From assembly GCF_017676345.1 (NCBI RefSeq), contig NZ_JAFFZM010000031.1:1-64000 (forward strand): a stretch of 64,000 nucleotides of DNA, in the 5' to 3' direction. Made by a program: the position numbers and the translations under genes. The notes under the pieces are model-generated. The model worked only from the letters and a program-made list of their open reading frames with translations. It ran no database searches and was not told the origin of the DNA. This DNA comes from Streptomyces smyrnaeus (lineage in GTDB: Bacteria; Actinomycetota; Actinomycetes; Streptomycetales; Streptomycetaceae). Within the stretch, counting starts at the first letter, position 1. Every line of letters begins with the position of its first letter. This document shows positions 43,631 through 52,285 of the stretch, piece after piece.

Positions 43631-44761
43631 ATGGTAAGCGAATCTTCGAGCACCGTCCCCACCAGCGAGCAGATCCGCCGCGCACCCAAGGTTCTGCTCC
43701 ACGATCACCTCGATGGCGGGCTGCGCCCCGCGACCATCGTCGAGCTGGCCCGCGAGACCGGCTACGACGCGCTGCCGGAGACCGACGCGGAGCGGCTGGA
43801 GGTCTGGTTCCGCGAGTCCGCCGACTCCGGCTCCCTCGAACGCTATCTGGAGACGTTCACCCACACGGTCGGCGTGATGCAGACACGTGACGCGCTCTTC
43901 AGGGTCGCCGCCGAGTGTGCCGAGGACCTGGCCGCCGACGGCGTCGTCTACGCCGAGATCCGCTATGCGCCCGAGCAGCACCTGCTCGGCGGGCTCACCC
44001 TGGAGCAGGTGGTCGAGGCCGTCGACGAGGGCTTCCGCGAGGGCGAGCGCCGCGCCCGCGCCGCCGGCCACCGCATCCGGGTCGGTGCCCTGCTGACCGC
44101 CATGCGGCACGCGGCCCGCGCCCTGGAGATCGCCGAGTTGGCCAACCGCTACCGCGATCTGGGCGTGGTCGGCTTCGACATCGCGGGCGCCGAGGCGGGC
44201 CACCCGCCCACCCGGCATCTGGACGCCTTCGAATACCTCAAGCGCGAGAACAACCACTTCACCATCCACGCGGGCGAGGCGTTCGGACTCCCGTCCATCT
44301 GGCAGGCCCTGCAGTGGTGCGGCGCCGACCGGCTCGGGCACGGGGTGCGCATCATCGACGACATCCAGGTCGGGGAGGACGGTGCCGTCAAGCTCGGCCG
44401 ACTCGCGGCCTACGTCCGGGACAAGCGCATCCCGCTGGAGCTGTGCCCCACCTCCAACCTGCAGACCGGCGCCGCCCCGTCCTACGCGGAGCACCCCATC
44501 GGGCTGCTGCGCAGGCTGCACTTCCGCACGACGGTGAACACGGACAACCGGCTGATGAGCGGTACGAGCATGAGCCACGAATTCGAACAGCTCGTGCGGA
44601 CGTTCAACTACACGCTGGACGACATGCAGTGGTTCACGGTCAATGCGATGAAGTCCGCGTTCATTCCTTTCGATGAACGTCTCGCCATGATCAACGACGT
44701 GGTGAAGCCCGGATATGCCGCGCTCAAATCCGAATGGCTTTTCCAGGAAACTCCCCGCTGA
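43631..44761 (+). CDS. add: Adenosine deaminase
   Basis: 376 aa from the ATG at 43631; a GTG directly before it is the alternative. The ATG sits 7 bases after TAGAGT, suggesting a leaderless message. It converts adenosine and deoxyadenosine to inosine forms with zinc. Motifs: HDHLDGG, FTIHAGEAFG with the catalytic Glu, DRLGHGVRI, LCPTSNLQT and VNTDNRLMS. Length is normal. Controlled by palindrome site B, which also occurs before the nucleoside uptake operon and deoC. A strong hairpin follows the stop. Confidence 0.95.
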   Translation: MVSESSSTVPTSEQIRRAPKVLLHDHLDGGLRPATIVELARETGYDALPETDAERLEVWFRESADSGSLERYLETFTHTVGVMQTRDALFRVAAECAEDLAADGVVYAEIRYAPEQHLLGGLTLEQVVEAVDEGFREGERRARAAGHRIRVGALLTAMRHAARALEIAELANRYRDLGVVGFDIAGAEAGHPPTRHLDAFEYLKRENNHFTIHAGEAFGLPSIWQALQWCGADRLGHGVRIIDDIQVGEDGAVKLGRLAAYVRDKRIPLELCPTSNLQTGAAPSYAEHPIGLLRRLHFRTTVNTDNRLMSGTSMSHEFEQLVRTFNYTLDDMQWFTVNAMKSAFIPFDERLAMINDVVKPGYAALKSEWLFQETPR

Positions 44762-44776
44762 CCCCCCGTGACCAGC

Positions 44777-44818
44777 GGTTCAGCCGTCGCCGCAGCCCGC
44801 GTGCGGGGCGGCTGAACC
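44777..44818 (+). terminator. Terminator after add
   Basis: 10-bp perfect stem GGTTCAGCCG/CGGCTGAACC starting 16 bases past the add stop, with a GC-rich loop that can extend pairing. Confidence 0.7.
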
Positions 44819-44969
44819 CCCTCGGGAAACAGCCGTCATTCGCTGGGAAACGGCGACTTACGGCACTGCCGACGTGTTTGCGACTCCTCGGAACACCTGG
44901 CTACGTTCGCCAGGCTGCTCAAGCCCCGTCGGGCTGCTCCAGCCCCCCATTCCGAGGACGTAAACACTG

Positions 44970-45398
44970 ATGAAGCAGGTAGCCAAGAAGACTCTGGGTG
45001 TCGCCGTGATGGGCGCGGCGGTCGTGGTGGCGGGCGCCGGCACCGCCTCCGCGGCCCCTTCCCTCGGGCTCGGTGGTGCCCCCACCGAATTGCTCGGCGC
45101 CGACGCGGTCAGCACCGGCAGCCGGGCGCTCGGCCCGGTCGCCAAGACGGCCGGCAAGACCGTCGGGGAGCTCCCCCTCAAGGAGGCCGCCCAGGGCCTG
45201 CCCGGGAACCTCTCCCAGCCGGTCGGCGTCGCCCAGGAGGCCCTGTCCGGGACGCTGACGGGCACCCCGCTCGACGCCACCGAGAAGGTGGCCGGACAGG
45301 CCCAGGAGTCGGTCAAGGGCAAGAGCTCCGCCCCCGGCGGCGGCATGATCGGCGGGCTGCCGCTGGGCAAGGCCCTGCCGGTCGGCGGCTCGCACTGA
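44970..45398 (+). CDS. Small secreted protein of unknown function
   Basis: 142 aa. A Sec signal peptide (KKTLGVAVMGAAVVVAGAG) is probably cleaved after TASAAP. The mature part is Gly/Ala/Leu-rich with no domain I recognise and no cysteines. Its last codons and stop form part of a 79-bp unit that is repeated immediately downstream together with its terminator. Confidence 0.8.
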   Translation: MKQVAKKTLGVAVMGAAVVVAGAGTASAAPSLGLGGAPTELLGADAVSTGSRALGPVAKTAGKTVGELPLKEAAQGLPGNLSQPVGVAQEALSGTLTGTPLDATEKVAGQAQESVKGKSSAPGGGMIGGLPLGKALPVGGSH

Positions 45399-45420
45399 CA
45401 GGCGCGTTCCCGACGCACGC

Positions 45421-45456
45421 GACGGCGGGTGCCCCCCCGGGGGGGCACCCGCCGTC
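45421..45456 (+). terminator. Perfect 18-bp inverted repeat, copy 1
   Basis: GACGGCGGGTGCCCCCCC followed directly by its exact reverse complement, 23 bases past the secreted-protein stop. Likely rho-independent-type terminator in GC-rich form. Confidence 0.8.
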
Positions 45457-45499
45457 GGTGTTGCCGGCTCGCACTGACAGGCGCGTTCCCGACGCACGC

Positions 45500-45535
45500 G
45501 ACGGCGGGTGCCCCCCCGGGGGGGCACCCGCCGTC
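45500..45535 (+). terminator. Perfect 18-bp inverted repeat, copy 2
   Basis: Exact duplicate of the hairpin at 45421, 79 bases downstream, giving tandem terminators. Confidence 0.8.
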
Positions 45536-45562
45536 GGTGTTGCTGCGGGGCCTGCCGTCCAC

Positions 45563-45618
45563 CGTGCTCCGTGTGCCGTGCTCCGTGTGCCGTGCTCCGT
45601 GTGCCGTGCTCCGTGTGC
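45563..45618. repeat. 14-bp tandem repeat, four copies
   Basis: Four exact copies of CGTGCTCCGTGTGC in non-coding DNA between the duplicated terminator and the pspC-like gene. Confidence 0.95.
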
Positions 45619-45656
45619 CGCGCTCGACGTGCGTGCTCCGGGCCGGTGAGGGCGGT

Positions 45657-45860
45657 CTACCAGGCGGAGCCGTGCTTGCGTCCCTCGTCCGGGAGCAGCA
45701 CCCACAGGGCGAGGTAGAGCAGGAACTGCGGTCCTGGAAGCAGGCACGAGGCGAGGAAGACGACCCGCATCGTGGTGGGCGTGGTGCCGAACCGGCGGGC
45801 GAGCGCGGCGCACACGCCGCCGATCATCCGGCCTTCGGTGGGGCGGGCGAGTGAGGTCAT
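45657..45860 (-). CDS. PspC domain membrane protein
   Basis: 67 aa. A stand-alone PspC domain: RPTEGRMIGGVCAALARRFG, then a hydrophobic helix (RVVFLASCLL to FLLYLALWVLLP). PspC domains sense or stabilise the membrane in phage-shock-type responses; this short form is common in actinobacteria, often near two-component genes. The plus-strand repeats end just before its stop. Confidence 0.9.
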   Translation of the reverse strand: MTSLARPTEGRMIGGVCAALARRFGTTPTTMRVVFLASCLLPGPQFLLYLALWVLLPDEGRKHGSAW

Positions 45861-46018
45861 GAGGACGGCTCCTTAGCTGTCCGGTCCGCGCGGCTTGGGC
45901 GGCTCGGGCGCCGGGTGGCCGCACGGCCTGTGCCGTGTGTCCCGGTGCCGCGTGCTGTGCCGGTGTGCCGCTGTTCTGCCTTCGACGGTAGACCGGAACA
46001 ACAGGTCGAAACCTCACC

Positions 46019-46636
46019 TCAAGGTGCCATTCCGACCCTGGTCGCCCTCGGGGTCGAACCCTGAGTCTTCTCCTCCCGCAGCCGCAGCCCGGACCTGGAC
46101 GAAGCGGCACCGGACCGCGACCGCTGCCGGCGGCCCCTGAGCCGGCCTCCATGTCCCGAGCAGTCGCCGTCCCGGTGGCGGAGCCAGCGGCGCAGCGGCG
46201 GAAAGACCAGCCCGGCGGAGAGCGCCACCCCGGTGGTGTTCAGCAGCACCGAGTCCACGTTGGCCACGTGCCCCGGTACCCCTGTCTGCGCCAGCGTGAG
46301 GACGACCGACACCATCGCCCCCGCGAAGACGGTGCGTGCCAGGGTGCCCGGCAGCCGTCGGTGCAGTCGCCCGGTGGCCAGCGGCAGCAGCACCCCGAGC
46401 GGCGCCAGCAGCAGCAGTCCGCCGCCGAGCCCCTCCAGCGCGGCCCGGGGCCCGTCGGCCAGATCGGTGCGGATGGTGGCCAGCGGGCGCAGGTTGGCCG
46501 GCGCCACCCAGGGCACCGCGAGCGGGCGCAGCGCCAGCCAGCCGACGAGACACAGATGTGCCGCCAGCAGGAGGAGTCCCACGAGGCGGATTCGGGAGGC
46601 GGAGGAGGTCGGGCCGCCGGAGCCTAGGCGCTGCAC
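46019..46636 (-). CDS. VanZ-like membrane protein
   Basis: 205 aa from the GTG at 46636; the frame is open to 46729. About four membrane helices: RLVGLLLLAAHLCLVGWLALRP, a LLLLAPLGVLLPLATG segment, and LARTVFAGAMVSVVLTLAQTGVPGHVANVDSVLLNTTGVAL, the conserved VanZ C-terminal pattern. A basic, disordered C-terminal tail follows. VanZ proteins are linked to glycopeptide/teicoplanin tolerance in enterococci, but most actinobacterial copies have no known role. Confidence 0.8.
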   Translation of the reverse strand: MQRLGSGGPTSSASRIRLVGLLLLAAHLCLVGWLALRPLAVPWVAPANLRPLATIRTDLADGPRAALEGLGGGLLLLAPLGVLLPLATGRLHRRLPGTLARTVFAGAMVSVVLTLAQTGVPGHVANVDSVLLNTTGVALSAGLVFPPLRRWLRHRDGDCSGHGGRLRGRRQRSRSGAASSRSGLRLREEKTQGSTPRATRVGMAP

Positions 46637-46762
46637 GTCATTCAGGACGCCGACGCGTTCCGCTGTGGTTCCGGGGCGGTGTTCCGAGGGGGTCAGGACT
46701 GTGTCACACGCGTGTTCCGGAGGCCGCACACCCCTCCCGCCCGGCGCGGGCGGGAGGGAGGT

Positions 46763-47467
46763 TCACAGCTGGGTGCCCGCGGTCTCTGCGGACTGCGGAT
46801 GGGTGCGCAGCGCCGTACCGCACTCGTACCGCCGCAGGGGCGCGGCCGCCTCGCTGTCGGTGCCACCGGTGGCGTCGTCGGCGCTGTCGCCGTCCGAGGA
46901 GCCGTCCTCGGCCGGTCCACCGAGGACCACACCGCCCTCGGCGTCGGCCGCCGAGGTGTCGGCGTATGTGCACACGATCTGTGCCAGCGCGTACCGGGGC
47001 AGCTCGTCCAGCGGCCGGCTCAGCCGCAGCGCCTCGTCGGGGTCGCCGTCCGTGCCCTTGCTGATCGTCAGCTGCTCGGGGACGGCCGTCTCGAAACCGG
47101 CGGTGTCCTCCGTGACGCGCGGCTGCCGCTGCAGCTCGTCGAGCAGCTTGCGCGCCACCGGCAGCCGCTCGGCCGAGGAGCGCCCGCCGGGCATCCGTAC
47201 CTCCCGCTCGACGGGCGAGACGCGCGAACCGCAGACCAGATAGACGCGGATGACGGAGGTCGCGCCGCCGCCGTCCGGGCTCTCGCGGTCGTTCGGCAGC
47301 ACACAGCCCACCCGCGAGGGTGCCGCTCCCGCGTCCACCGGCACGGACGTGGCTCGGATACCGCACCCGGTGGCCAGGGAGGCGAGAACGCACAGCAGAA
47401 CCGTGACCGGAGCGGCGCGGCGGCGGCGCGTACGGCCGCGCCTGCGGACGACCCCGTCGCGGCTCAT
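46763..47467 (-). CDS. Lipoprotein encoded with AfsQ1/AfsQ2
   Basis: 234 aa. A basic N-terminus, hydrophobic helix and lipobox ATGC (Cys about 35) mark a secreted lipoprotein. The domain is not enzymatic that I can see. Segments such as VIRVYLVCGSRVSPVEREV and LLDELQRQPRVTEDTAGFETAVP resemble the GerMN/LpqB-like lipoproteins often encoded beside sensor kinases. An acidic insert lies near residues 180-205. Its ATG overlaps the afsQ2 stop (ATGA), so it may modulate that sensor. Confidence 0.82.
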   Translation of the reverse strand: MSRDGVVRRRGRTRRRRAAPVTVLLCVLASLATGCGIRATSVPVDAGAAPSRVGCVLPNDRESPDGGGATSVIRVYLVCGSRVSPVEREVRMPGGRSSAERLPVARKLLDELQRQPRVTEDTAGFETAVPEQLTISKGTDGDPDEALRLSRPLDELPRYALAQIVCTYADTSAADAEGGVVLGGPAEDGSSDGDSADDATGGTDSEAAAPLRRYECGTALRTHPQSAETAGTQL

Positions 47468-49233
47468 CGCTCGCCCCCCTTGTCGCGTCGCTTGTCGCGT
47501 CCGTTGTTCTTTCGCTCGTCCCGCCGCTCGTCCGGTTCCGTGTCCTGTCCGCCGCCCGGACGCACGTCGCCGCCCTCCTCGCGGTCGCGGTCGCCGTCGC
47601 TGTCGTCGCTGTCGTCAGCGTCCGGCTGCCCTTGGCCGTCCTCGCGGTCGCCGTTCTCGCGTTCCTCGGCCACCCGCCGGGCGTCGCGGGGCAGCCGCAG
47701 GGTGAAGACCGCGCCGCCCTCGCCCTCGGGCGCGTTGTGTGCCGTGATCTCGCCACCGTGGATATGGGCGTTCTCCAGCGCGATGGACAGCCCGAGCCCG
47801 CTGCCCTCGGAGCGCGGGCGGGAGGCGCTGGCCTTGTAGAAGCGGTCGAAGACATGCGGCAGCACGTCCTCGGGGATGCCGGGGCCCTGGTCGGCGACCT
47901 CGATCACCAGCTCGTCGCCCCCTCCCGCGACGCCCGCGGCACCCGTGGCGCCCCCGGCGACGCCCGCGCCGTCCTCCCGCTCCCGGGTCCGTACCGAGAC
48001 CCGCACCGGGGAGCCGCCGTGCTTGAGCGCGTTGCCGATGAGGTTGGCGAGGATGACGTCGAGGCGGCGCGGGTCGAGCCGGGCCATGATGCCGCGGTCC
48101 GCGTCCAGCTCCACCGCGTCCAGCCAGGCGCGGGCGTCGATACAGGCGGTCACCTGATCCGCCACGTCCACGTCGTCCAGCACCAGCTTGGCCGTGCCCG
48201 CGTCGAAGCGGGTGACCTCCATCAGGTTCTCCACCAGGTCGTTGAGCCGCCGGGTCTCACTCACCACCAGCTGCACGGCCGGCGCGATCATCGGGTCGAG
48301 GTTGTCCTGCTCCTCCTCCAGCACCTCGGTGACCGCGGAGATCGCCGTCATCGGCGTACGCAGCTCGTGCGACATGTCGGCGACGAAGCGCCTGCTGGAG
48401 GCCTCCCGGGCGCTCAGCTCGGCGACGCGCTGCTCCAGCGAGGCGGCCGCGTCGTTGAACGTACGGGACAGCTCGGCCAGCTCGTCCGTGCCGGAGACGC
48501 GCAGCCGGGTCTCCAGCTTGCCCTCGCCCAGTCTGCGAGCGGCCTCGCCCAGCCGCCGTACGGGCCGCAGCACGGTCGTCGCGGCGCCCTGCGCCAGCAG
48601 CATCGCGCCGATCAGCGCGAGCGCGGTGGCGATCCCCAACGACCAGGCCAGTGAGTTGAGGTCGTCGCGCTCGGGCGCCAGCGACTTGAGCAGGTAGCCG
48701 GTGGGAGTCGGTTCCTCGCCGATCACCTTCGCGCCACCGACCAGGTACGGGTCGCCGTCCAGCGTGATCCGCTGCCAGTACAGGTGGTACGGGTGCTTGT
48801 TCTGCTTGTCGACGGGGCGCTTCTTGGCGACGGCGCTGCGCAGCCGCTCGGGGACGTCCGCCAGGGCGAAGTCGTCCACGTTGGAGGCCGCGGAGCACGT
48901 CTTGCCGTCCTCGGTCCGGTCGATGAGCAGCACCTGGTAGTTCTGCGAGCTGCGCGCCATCTTGGCGGCCGCCTCGCGCAACTCCTGGCAGCTGACCTTG
49001 CGGGGGAGGTTGCCGGCGTTGTCCTCCATCGCCTTGCGGAAGTCGTTGAGAGCCGCGTTCTGGGCCCGGGTGAGGACCGCGTCGCGGTTGAGCCAGTAGG
49101 CGATACCGGAGGCGGAGACGGCGGCGGTGAGAGCCACCAGTGCGAAGACGACGACCAGGCGCAGCCGCAGGCTGGGCAGCATGCCCGCGAGCCGGGTGCG
49201 CAGGCGCTCGCCGAGGGAGGGAGCGTCGGTCAC
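47464..49233 (-). CDS. afsQ2: Sensor histidine kinase AfsQ2
   Basis: 589 aa from a GTG. Transmembrane helix 1 (about 25-48), extracellular sensor (about 50-195), helix 2 (about 200-222), HAMP, then HisKA with phosphorylated His289 in SHELRTP, and an ATPase domain with N, G1 and G2 boxes (NLIGNALKHG, DQGPGIP, GSGLGLS). The tail after residue 535 is a hydrophilic Asp/Arg/Gly-rich extension not needed for activity. A Gly/Ala insert also lies in the ATPase domain. It phosphorylates AfsQ1, whose gene is upstream. AfsQ1/Q2 respond to nitrogen status and antibiotic production in S. coelicolor. Confidence 0.93.
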   Translation of the reverse strand: MTDAPSLGERLRTRLAGMLPSLRLRLVVVFALVALTAAVSASGIAYWLNRDAVLTRAQNAALNDFRKAMEDNAGNLPRKVSCQELREAAAKMARSSQNYQVLLIDRTEDGKTCSAASNVDDFALADVPERLRSAVAKKRPVDKQNKHPYHLYWQRITLDGDPYLVGGAKVIGEEPTPTGYLLKSLAPERDDLNSLAWSLGIATALALIGAMLLAQGAATTVLRPVRRLGEAARRLGEGKLETRLRVSGTDELAELSRTFNDAAASLEQRVAELSAREASSRRFVADMSHELRTPMTAISAVTEVLEEEQDNLDPMIAPAVQLVVSETRRLNDLVENLMEVTRFDAGTAKLVLDDVDVADQVTACIDARAWLDAVELDADRGIMARLDPRRLDVILANLIGNALKHGGSPVRVSVRTREREDGAGVAGGATGAAGVAGGGDELVIEVADQGPGIPEDVLPHVFDRFYKASASRPRSEGSGLGLSIALENAHIHGGEITAHNAPEGEGGAVFTLRLPRDARRVAEERENGDREDGQGQPDADDSDDSDGDRDREEGGDVRPGGGQDTEPDERRDERKNNGRDKRRDKGGER

Positions 49234-49351
49234 TCGGCGGTCCCGTTCGCCGTACGCCTCGACACCGCTGCTCCGCCTGTTCCGTTCGTGCGAACCGACC
49301 CGTTCGGATGAACCGCCCGGCTCGGACGACCTGTTGCGTGGGTGCGTCCGG

Positions 49352-50038
49352 TCACTGCGGGACGTCCAGCCGGTAGCCGACGCCGCGCACCGTGCGGATC
49401 AGGGTGGGGGAGGAGGGCACGTCCTCGACCTTGGCGCGCAGCCGCTGCACACAGGCGTCGACCAGCCGCGAGTCGCCCAGGTAGTCGTGCTCCCACACCA
49501 GCCGCAGCAACTGCTGCCGGGAGAGGGCCTGGCCGGGGCGTCTGCTCAGCTCCAGCAGCAACCGCAGCTCGGTCGGCGTCAGTTGCAGGTCCTCGCCGTT
49601 CTTGGTGACCGTCATCGCCGAGCGGTCGATCACCAGTGAGCCGAACGTCGCCGAGTCGTTGGACTCCCGTTCGCCGCGCCGCATCACCGCGCGGATACGC
49701 GCGTCCAGCACCCGGCCCTGGACGGGCTTGACGACGTAGTCGTCCGCGCCCGACTCCAGGCCCACCACGACGTCGATGTCGTCGCTGCGGGCCGTCAGCA
49801 GGATGATCGGCAGCTGGTCCGTGCGGCGGATGCGCCGACAGACCTCGAAGCCGTCGATGCCGGGCAGCATCACATCCAGCACGATCAGGTCGGGGCGCTG
49901 TTCGCGCAGCAGTTTGAGGCCGTCCTCGCCGGACGCGGCGGTCACCACGCGGTGCCCCTGGCGGGTGAGACCCATCTCCAGGGCGGTACGGACAGCGTCA
50001 TCGTCCTCGATCAGCAACAGGAAAGGCACGCGCGCCAT
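49352..50038 (-). CDS. afsQ1: Response regulator AfsQ1 (OmpR family)
   Basis: 228 aa. Receiver domain (1-120) with acidic pocket LLIEDDD, phosphoacceptor Asp55 in LIVLDVMLPG and Lys105 in VVKP. C-terminal winged helix (about 130-225; LTPTELRLLLELSRRPGQALSR, LVWEHDYLGDSRLVDACVQRLRAK). Near identical, from memory, to S. coelicolor AfsQ1, which activates sigQ, actinorhodin and nitrogen-related genes. A matching GTnAC-N6-GTnAC box lies in the divergent region. Confidence 0.96.
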   Translation of the reverse strand: MARVPFLLLIEDDDAVRTALEMGLTRQGHRVVTAASGEDGLKLLREQRPDLIVLDVMLPGIDGFEVCRRIRRTDQLPIILLTARSDDIDVVVGLESGADDYVVKPVQGRVLDARIRAVMRRGERESNDSATFGSLVIDRSAMTVTKNGEDLQLTPTELRLLLELSRRPGQALSRQQLLRLVWEHDYLGDSRLVDACVQRLRAKVEDVPSSPTLIRTVRGVGYRLDVPQ

Positions 50039-50131
50039 TCTGGCCTATGGCGCCCCCATACTTCGACCGGCGGTCGGCGCACAGCATCGACACGCCCGCC
50101 GGCCTGCGCGTTGTGAGGCCCGTCGGCCCTT

Positions 50132-50147
50132 GTGACACCGCTGTGAC
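50132..50147. promoter_or_regulatory. AfsQ1 binding box
   Basis: GTGAC-ACCGCT-GTGAC exactly fits the published AfsQ1 consensus GTnAC-N6-GTnAC. It lies between divergent afsQ1 and sigQ, 85 bases before the sigQ start. Confidence 0.82.
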
Positions 50148-50231
50148 AGACGGGGGACCTGGCCATGAAATCGGGGCGGCAATGTGTACGTCGTCAAGCA
50201 AGCGATCGGTTCTGCTCCGAGGGGGCGCGAG

Positions 50232-51155
50232 ATGAACACACTGCACGGAACCAACACGAGCGCAGTCCTTCACACGCGTCTGCACGTCCCTTCGGTTCCC
50301 GCTTCCCAGACCCGGTCTGTCGAGAAGTCCGGTGCCGCCGAGGCGGCCACCGCGCTGCTCGAGCGCAGCCGGGAGCTCGGGGTGGGGCGGACGTGCGCTC
50401 GCGGCACCGGGCGGGTGCGTGCCAGGACCGTGTTCGGTCCTGCGGTCGAGGGGCTCCGGGGGGACGCCCCAGGGGGGGACACGGGGGAACGGGGGGAAAC
50501 CCGCAGGGAGGCGGGGGACGACGGGGACACGGGGGACCCCCGCAGGAGTGGCGAGTACAGGGAGGCGGCCGTTCTGGGTGCGGCCGAGGCATACGTGGGG
50601 GACGCTGCCTCGGGCGGGGAGACGGACGCGGAGGCCGAAGCGGCGTTCACCGCGTACGTACGGGAACGCCGGGCCTCCCTGTACGCCACCGCCTACCACC
50701 TGACCGGTGACCGGTACGAGGCGGAGGACCTGCTGCAGAGCGCCCTCTTCTCCACGTACCGGGCCTGGGGGCGGATCAGCGACAAGGCGGCCGTCGGCGG
50801 CTATCTGCGTCGCACCATGACCAACCTGCACATCAGCGCCTGGCGCCGCCGCAAGCTCAACGAGTACCCGACCGAGGAACTCCCCGAGACGGCCGGCGAC
50901 CAGGACGCGATGCGGGGCACCGAGCTGCGCACCGTCCTGTGGCAGGCCCTGGCCCGGCTGCCCGAGCTCCAGCGCACGATGCTGGTCCTGCGCTACTACG
51001 AGGGCCGCACCGACCCGGAGATCGCGGACATACTGGACATCAGCGTCGGCACGGTGAAGAGCAGCATCTGGCGCTCCCTGCGCCGCCTGCGCGACGACGA
51101 GGTCCTCAGCTTCGGCCGCAACCAGGAAGAGAGCTTCGACGAGCTGGTCGCCTGA
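50232..51155 (+). CDS. sigQ: ECF sigma factor SigQ
   Basis: 307 aa from the ATG at 50232 (GAGGGG 6-7 bases upstream). The C-terminal 180 residues are a SigE-family ECF sigma: FTAYVRERRASLYATAYHLTGDRYEAEDLLQSA (region 2) and PELQRTMLVLRYYEGRTDPEIADILDISVGTVKSS (region 4). The N-terminal 130 residues are hydrophilic and Gly/Arg/Asp-rich, longer than I recall for the S. coelicolor protein. Under AfsQ1 control through the box at 50132. In S. coelicolor SigQ acts against the AfsQ1 antibiotic-stimulating effect. Confidence 0.93.
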   Translation: MNTLHGTNTSAVLHTRLHVPSVPASQTRSVEKSGAAEAATALLERSRELGVGRTCARGTGRVRARTVFGPAVEGLRGDAPGGDTGERGETRREAGDDGDTGDPRRSGEYREAAVLGAAEAYVGDAASGGETDAEAEAAFTAYVRERRASLYATAYHLTGDRYEAEDLLQSALFSTYRAWGRISDKAAVGGYLRRTMTNLHISAWRRRKLNEYPTEELPETAGDQDAMRGTELRTVLWQALARLPELQRTMLVLRYYEGRTDPEIADILDISVGTVKSSIWRSLRRLRDDEVLSFGRNQEESFDELVA

Positions 51156-51302
51156 CGGCCGACCGGCTCACCGAACCGGCCGCGCACCTGACGCGGCCAC
51201 CGGAACGATCGCCCGACCCCGCGGGGACACGGGGCCCGGGCGATACGGGGGAACAGGGGAAAGGGAAAACAGGGGGGAACGGGGGAGACCGGGGGGACAA
51301 AG

Positions 51303-51346
51303 AGAGCGGTTCCGGCCGAGGCACACGCCTCGACCGGAACCGCTCT
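51303..51346. terminator. Bidirectional terminator between sigQ and the kinase gene
   Basis: AGAGCGGTTCCGG pairs perfectly with CCGGAACCGCTCT, and an inner CGAGGC/GCCTCG stem has an ACAC loop. TCTCGTTTCC follows on the plus strand. It serves convergent genes. Confidence 0.85.
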
Positions 51347-51409
51347 TCTCGTTTCCTCTCGTTGCCGCGCGCCTCCTCGAAGAGCTCCTGCGGAATCCTC
51401 GCCCAGTGG

Positions 51410-52111
51410 TCAGGAACGCGGGCTTCCGCCTGTGGTGAGCGCGGCGGTTCGGCGGAGCCGGGTGATGCGGGCTGCGGCTTCGTGGTGGGCGCAGGCGTGG
51501 GCGCCCAGGGCTCGGTGGCGGGCGACGATGGCGGGCTCGGCGCGCAGGAGGCGCCAGCCCCGGCTGAGAAGCACCCGAAGGGGCTTGCGGGACTCGCGGA
51601 TGTCGCGGAGCAGCCGGCGGCGGAAGGTGGTGGTGGGGCGGCCACGGAGGCAGATGGCGTCGGCCAGCAGGCCCAGGGCCGCGCATCGGGCGGTGATGTC
51701 CGCGGCGAAGATGCCCTCGGCGACGAACAGCGGCGAGTCGGCGAGTTCCAGGCGCTCCTGGCCGGTGCGGGAGCTGGTGGAGATGTCGTAGAGCGGGACC
51801 GTGGCGGCGCCCTCGCGGCACAGGCGGGTGATGGCGCGTACGGCGGCGTCCGCGTCCCAGGACAGCGGCGAGTCCCAGTCGACGTCGGCTCCGACGAGGG
51901 GGAGGGTCGGGTCGTCGCCCTCCTTGTAGAAGTCGTCCAGGCGGAGGACGGGGAGCCCGCTGCGGGCTGCCAGCCGGGTCTTGCCGGAGCCGGAGGGGCC
52001 CGTGAGCAGGATGACCCGGGCCGTGGGCACCGTCGTGGGGGCCGGAGCGGGGGCCGGGACCGCGGGGGTCGCTCGCTCGGATACGTCGCATGCGTCGCTG
52101 GAGTCGGTCAC
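51410..52111 (-). CDS. P-loop kinase, uridine kinase-like
   Basis: 233 aa from the GTG at 52111; GTG at 52135 is possible. Walker A GPSGSGKTRLA (about 38-48), then LPVLRLDDFYKEGDDPTLP as in uridine kinase, DWDSPLSWD, VPLYDISTSSRTGQ, FVAEGIFAADI and a LID-like RRRLLRDIRESRK. Probably phosphorylates a nucleoside or related hydroxyl compound. The actual substrate is unknown; many actinobacterial members are only called ATP-binding proteins. Pro/Ala-rich N-terminus. Confidence 0.82.
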   Translation of the reverse strand: MTDSSDACDVSERATPAVPAPAPAPTTVPTARVILLTGPSGSGKTRLAARSGLPVLRLDDFYKEGDDPTLPLVGADVDWDSPLSWDADAAVRAITRLCREGAATVPLYDISTSSRTGQERLELADSPLFVAEGIFAADITARCAALGLLADAICLRGRPTTTFRRRLLRDIRESRKPLRVLLSRGWRLLRAEPAIVARHRALGAHACAHHEAAARITRLRRTAALTTGGSPRS

Positions 52112-52285
52112 GGGCAGCCATTGTCCGCCATGCACCGGGAAGTTTCGAAGGCACGTGCGAGGCGAGCCGGGGGAAGCCGTCGGAAACTCGTCCGGGCCGA
52201 CGCGCGTCCGCCCCTCCCGAAAACCTTCCCCGAACAGGGAGAATGGCGCCCCACAGCACCCGATGGAAGAGGGAGGCCCTCACGT

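Larger units (their letters stand above)
45387..45544. repeat. 79-bp tandem duplication containing a gene end and terminator
   Basis: Two copies, 45387-45465 and 45466-45544, identical except at the final base. Each holds the last codons and TGA of the secreted-protein gene, a spacer and a perfect 36-base inverted repeat. Confidence 0.95.

Noticed and set aside
45429..45854. 141-codon plus-strand ORF covering the duplicated terminator and 14-bp repeats
   Set aside because: Its first part translates hairpin and repeat DNA, and its end is antisense to the PspC gene. No credible start or domain.
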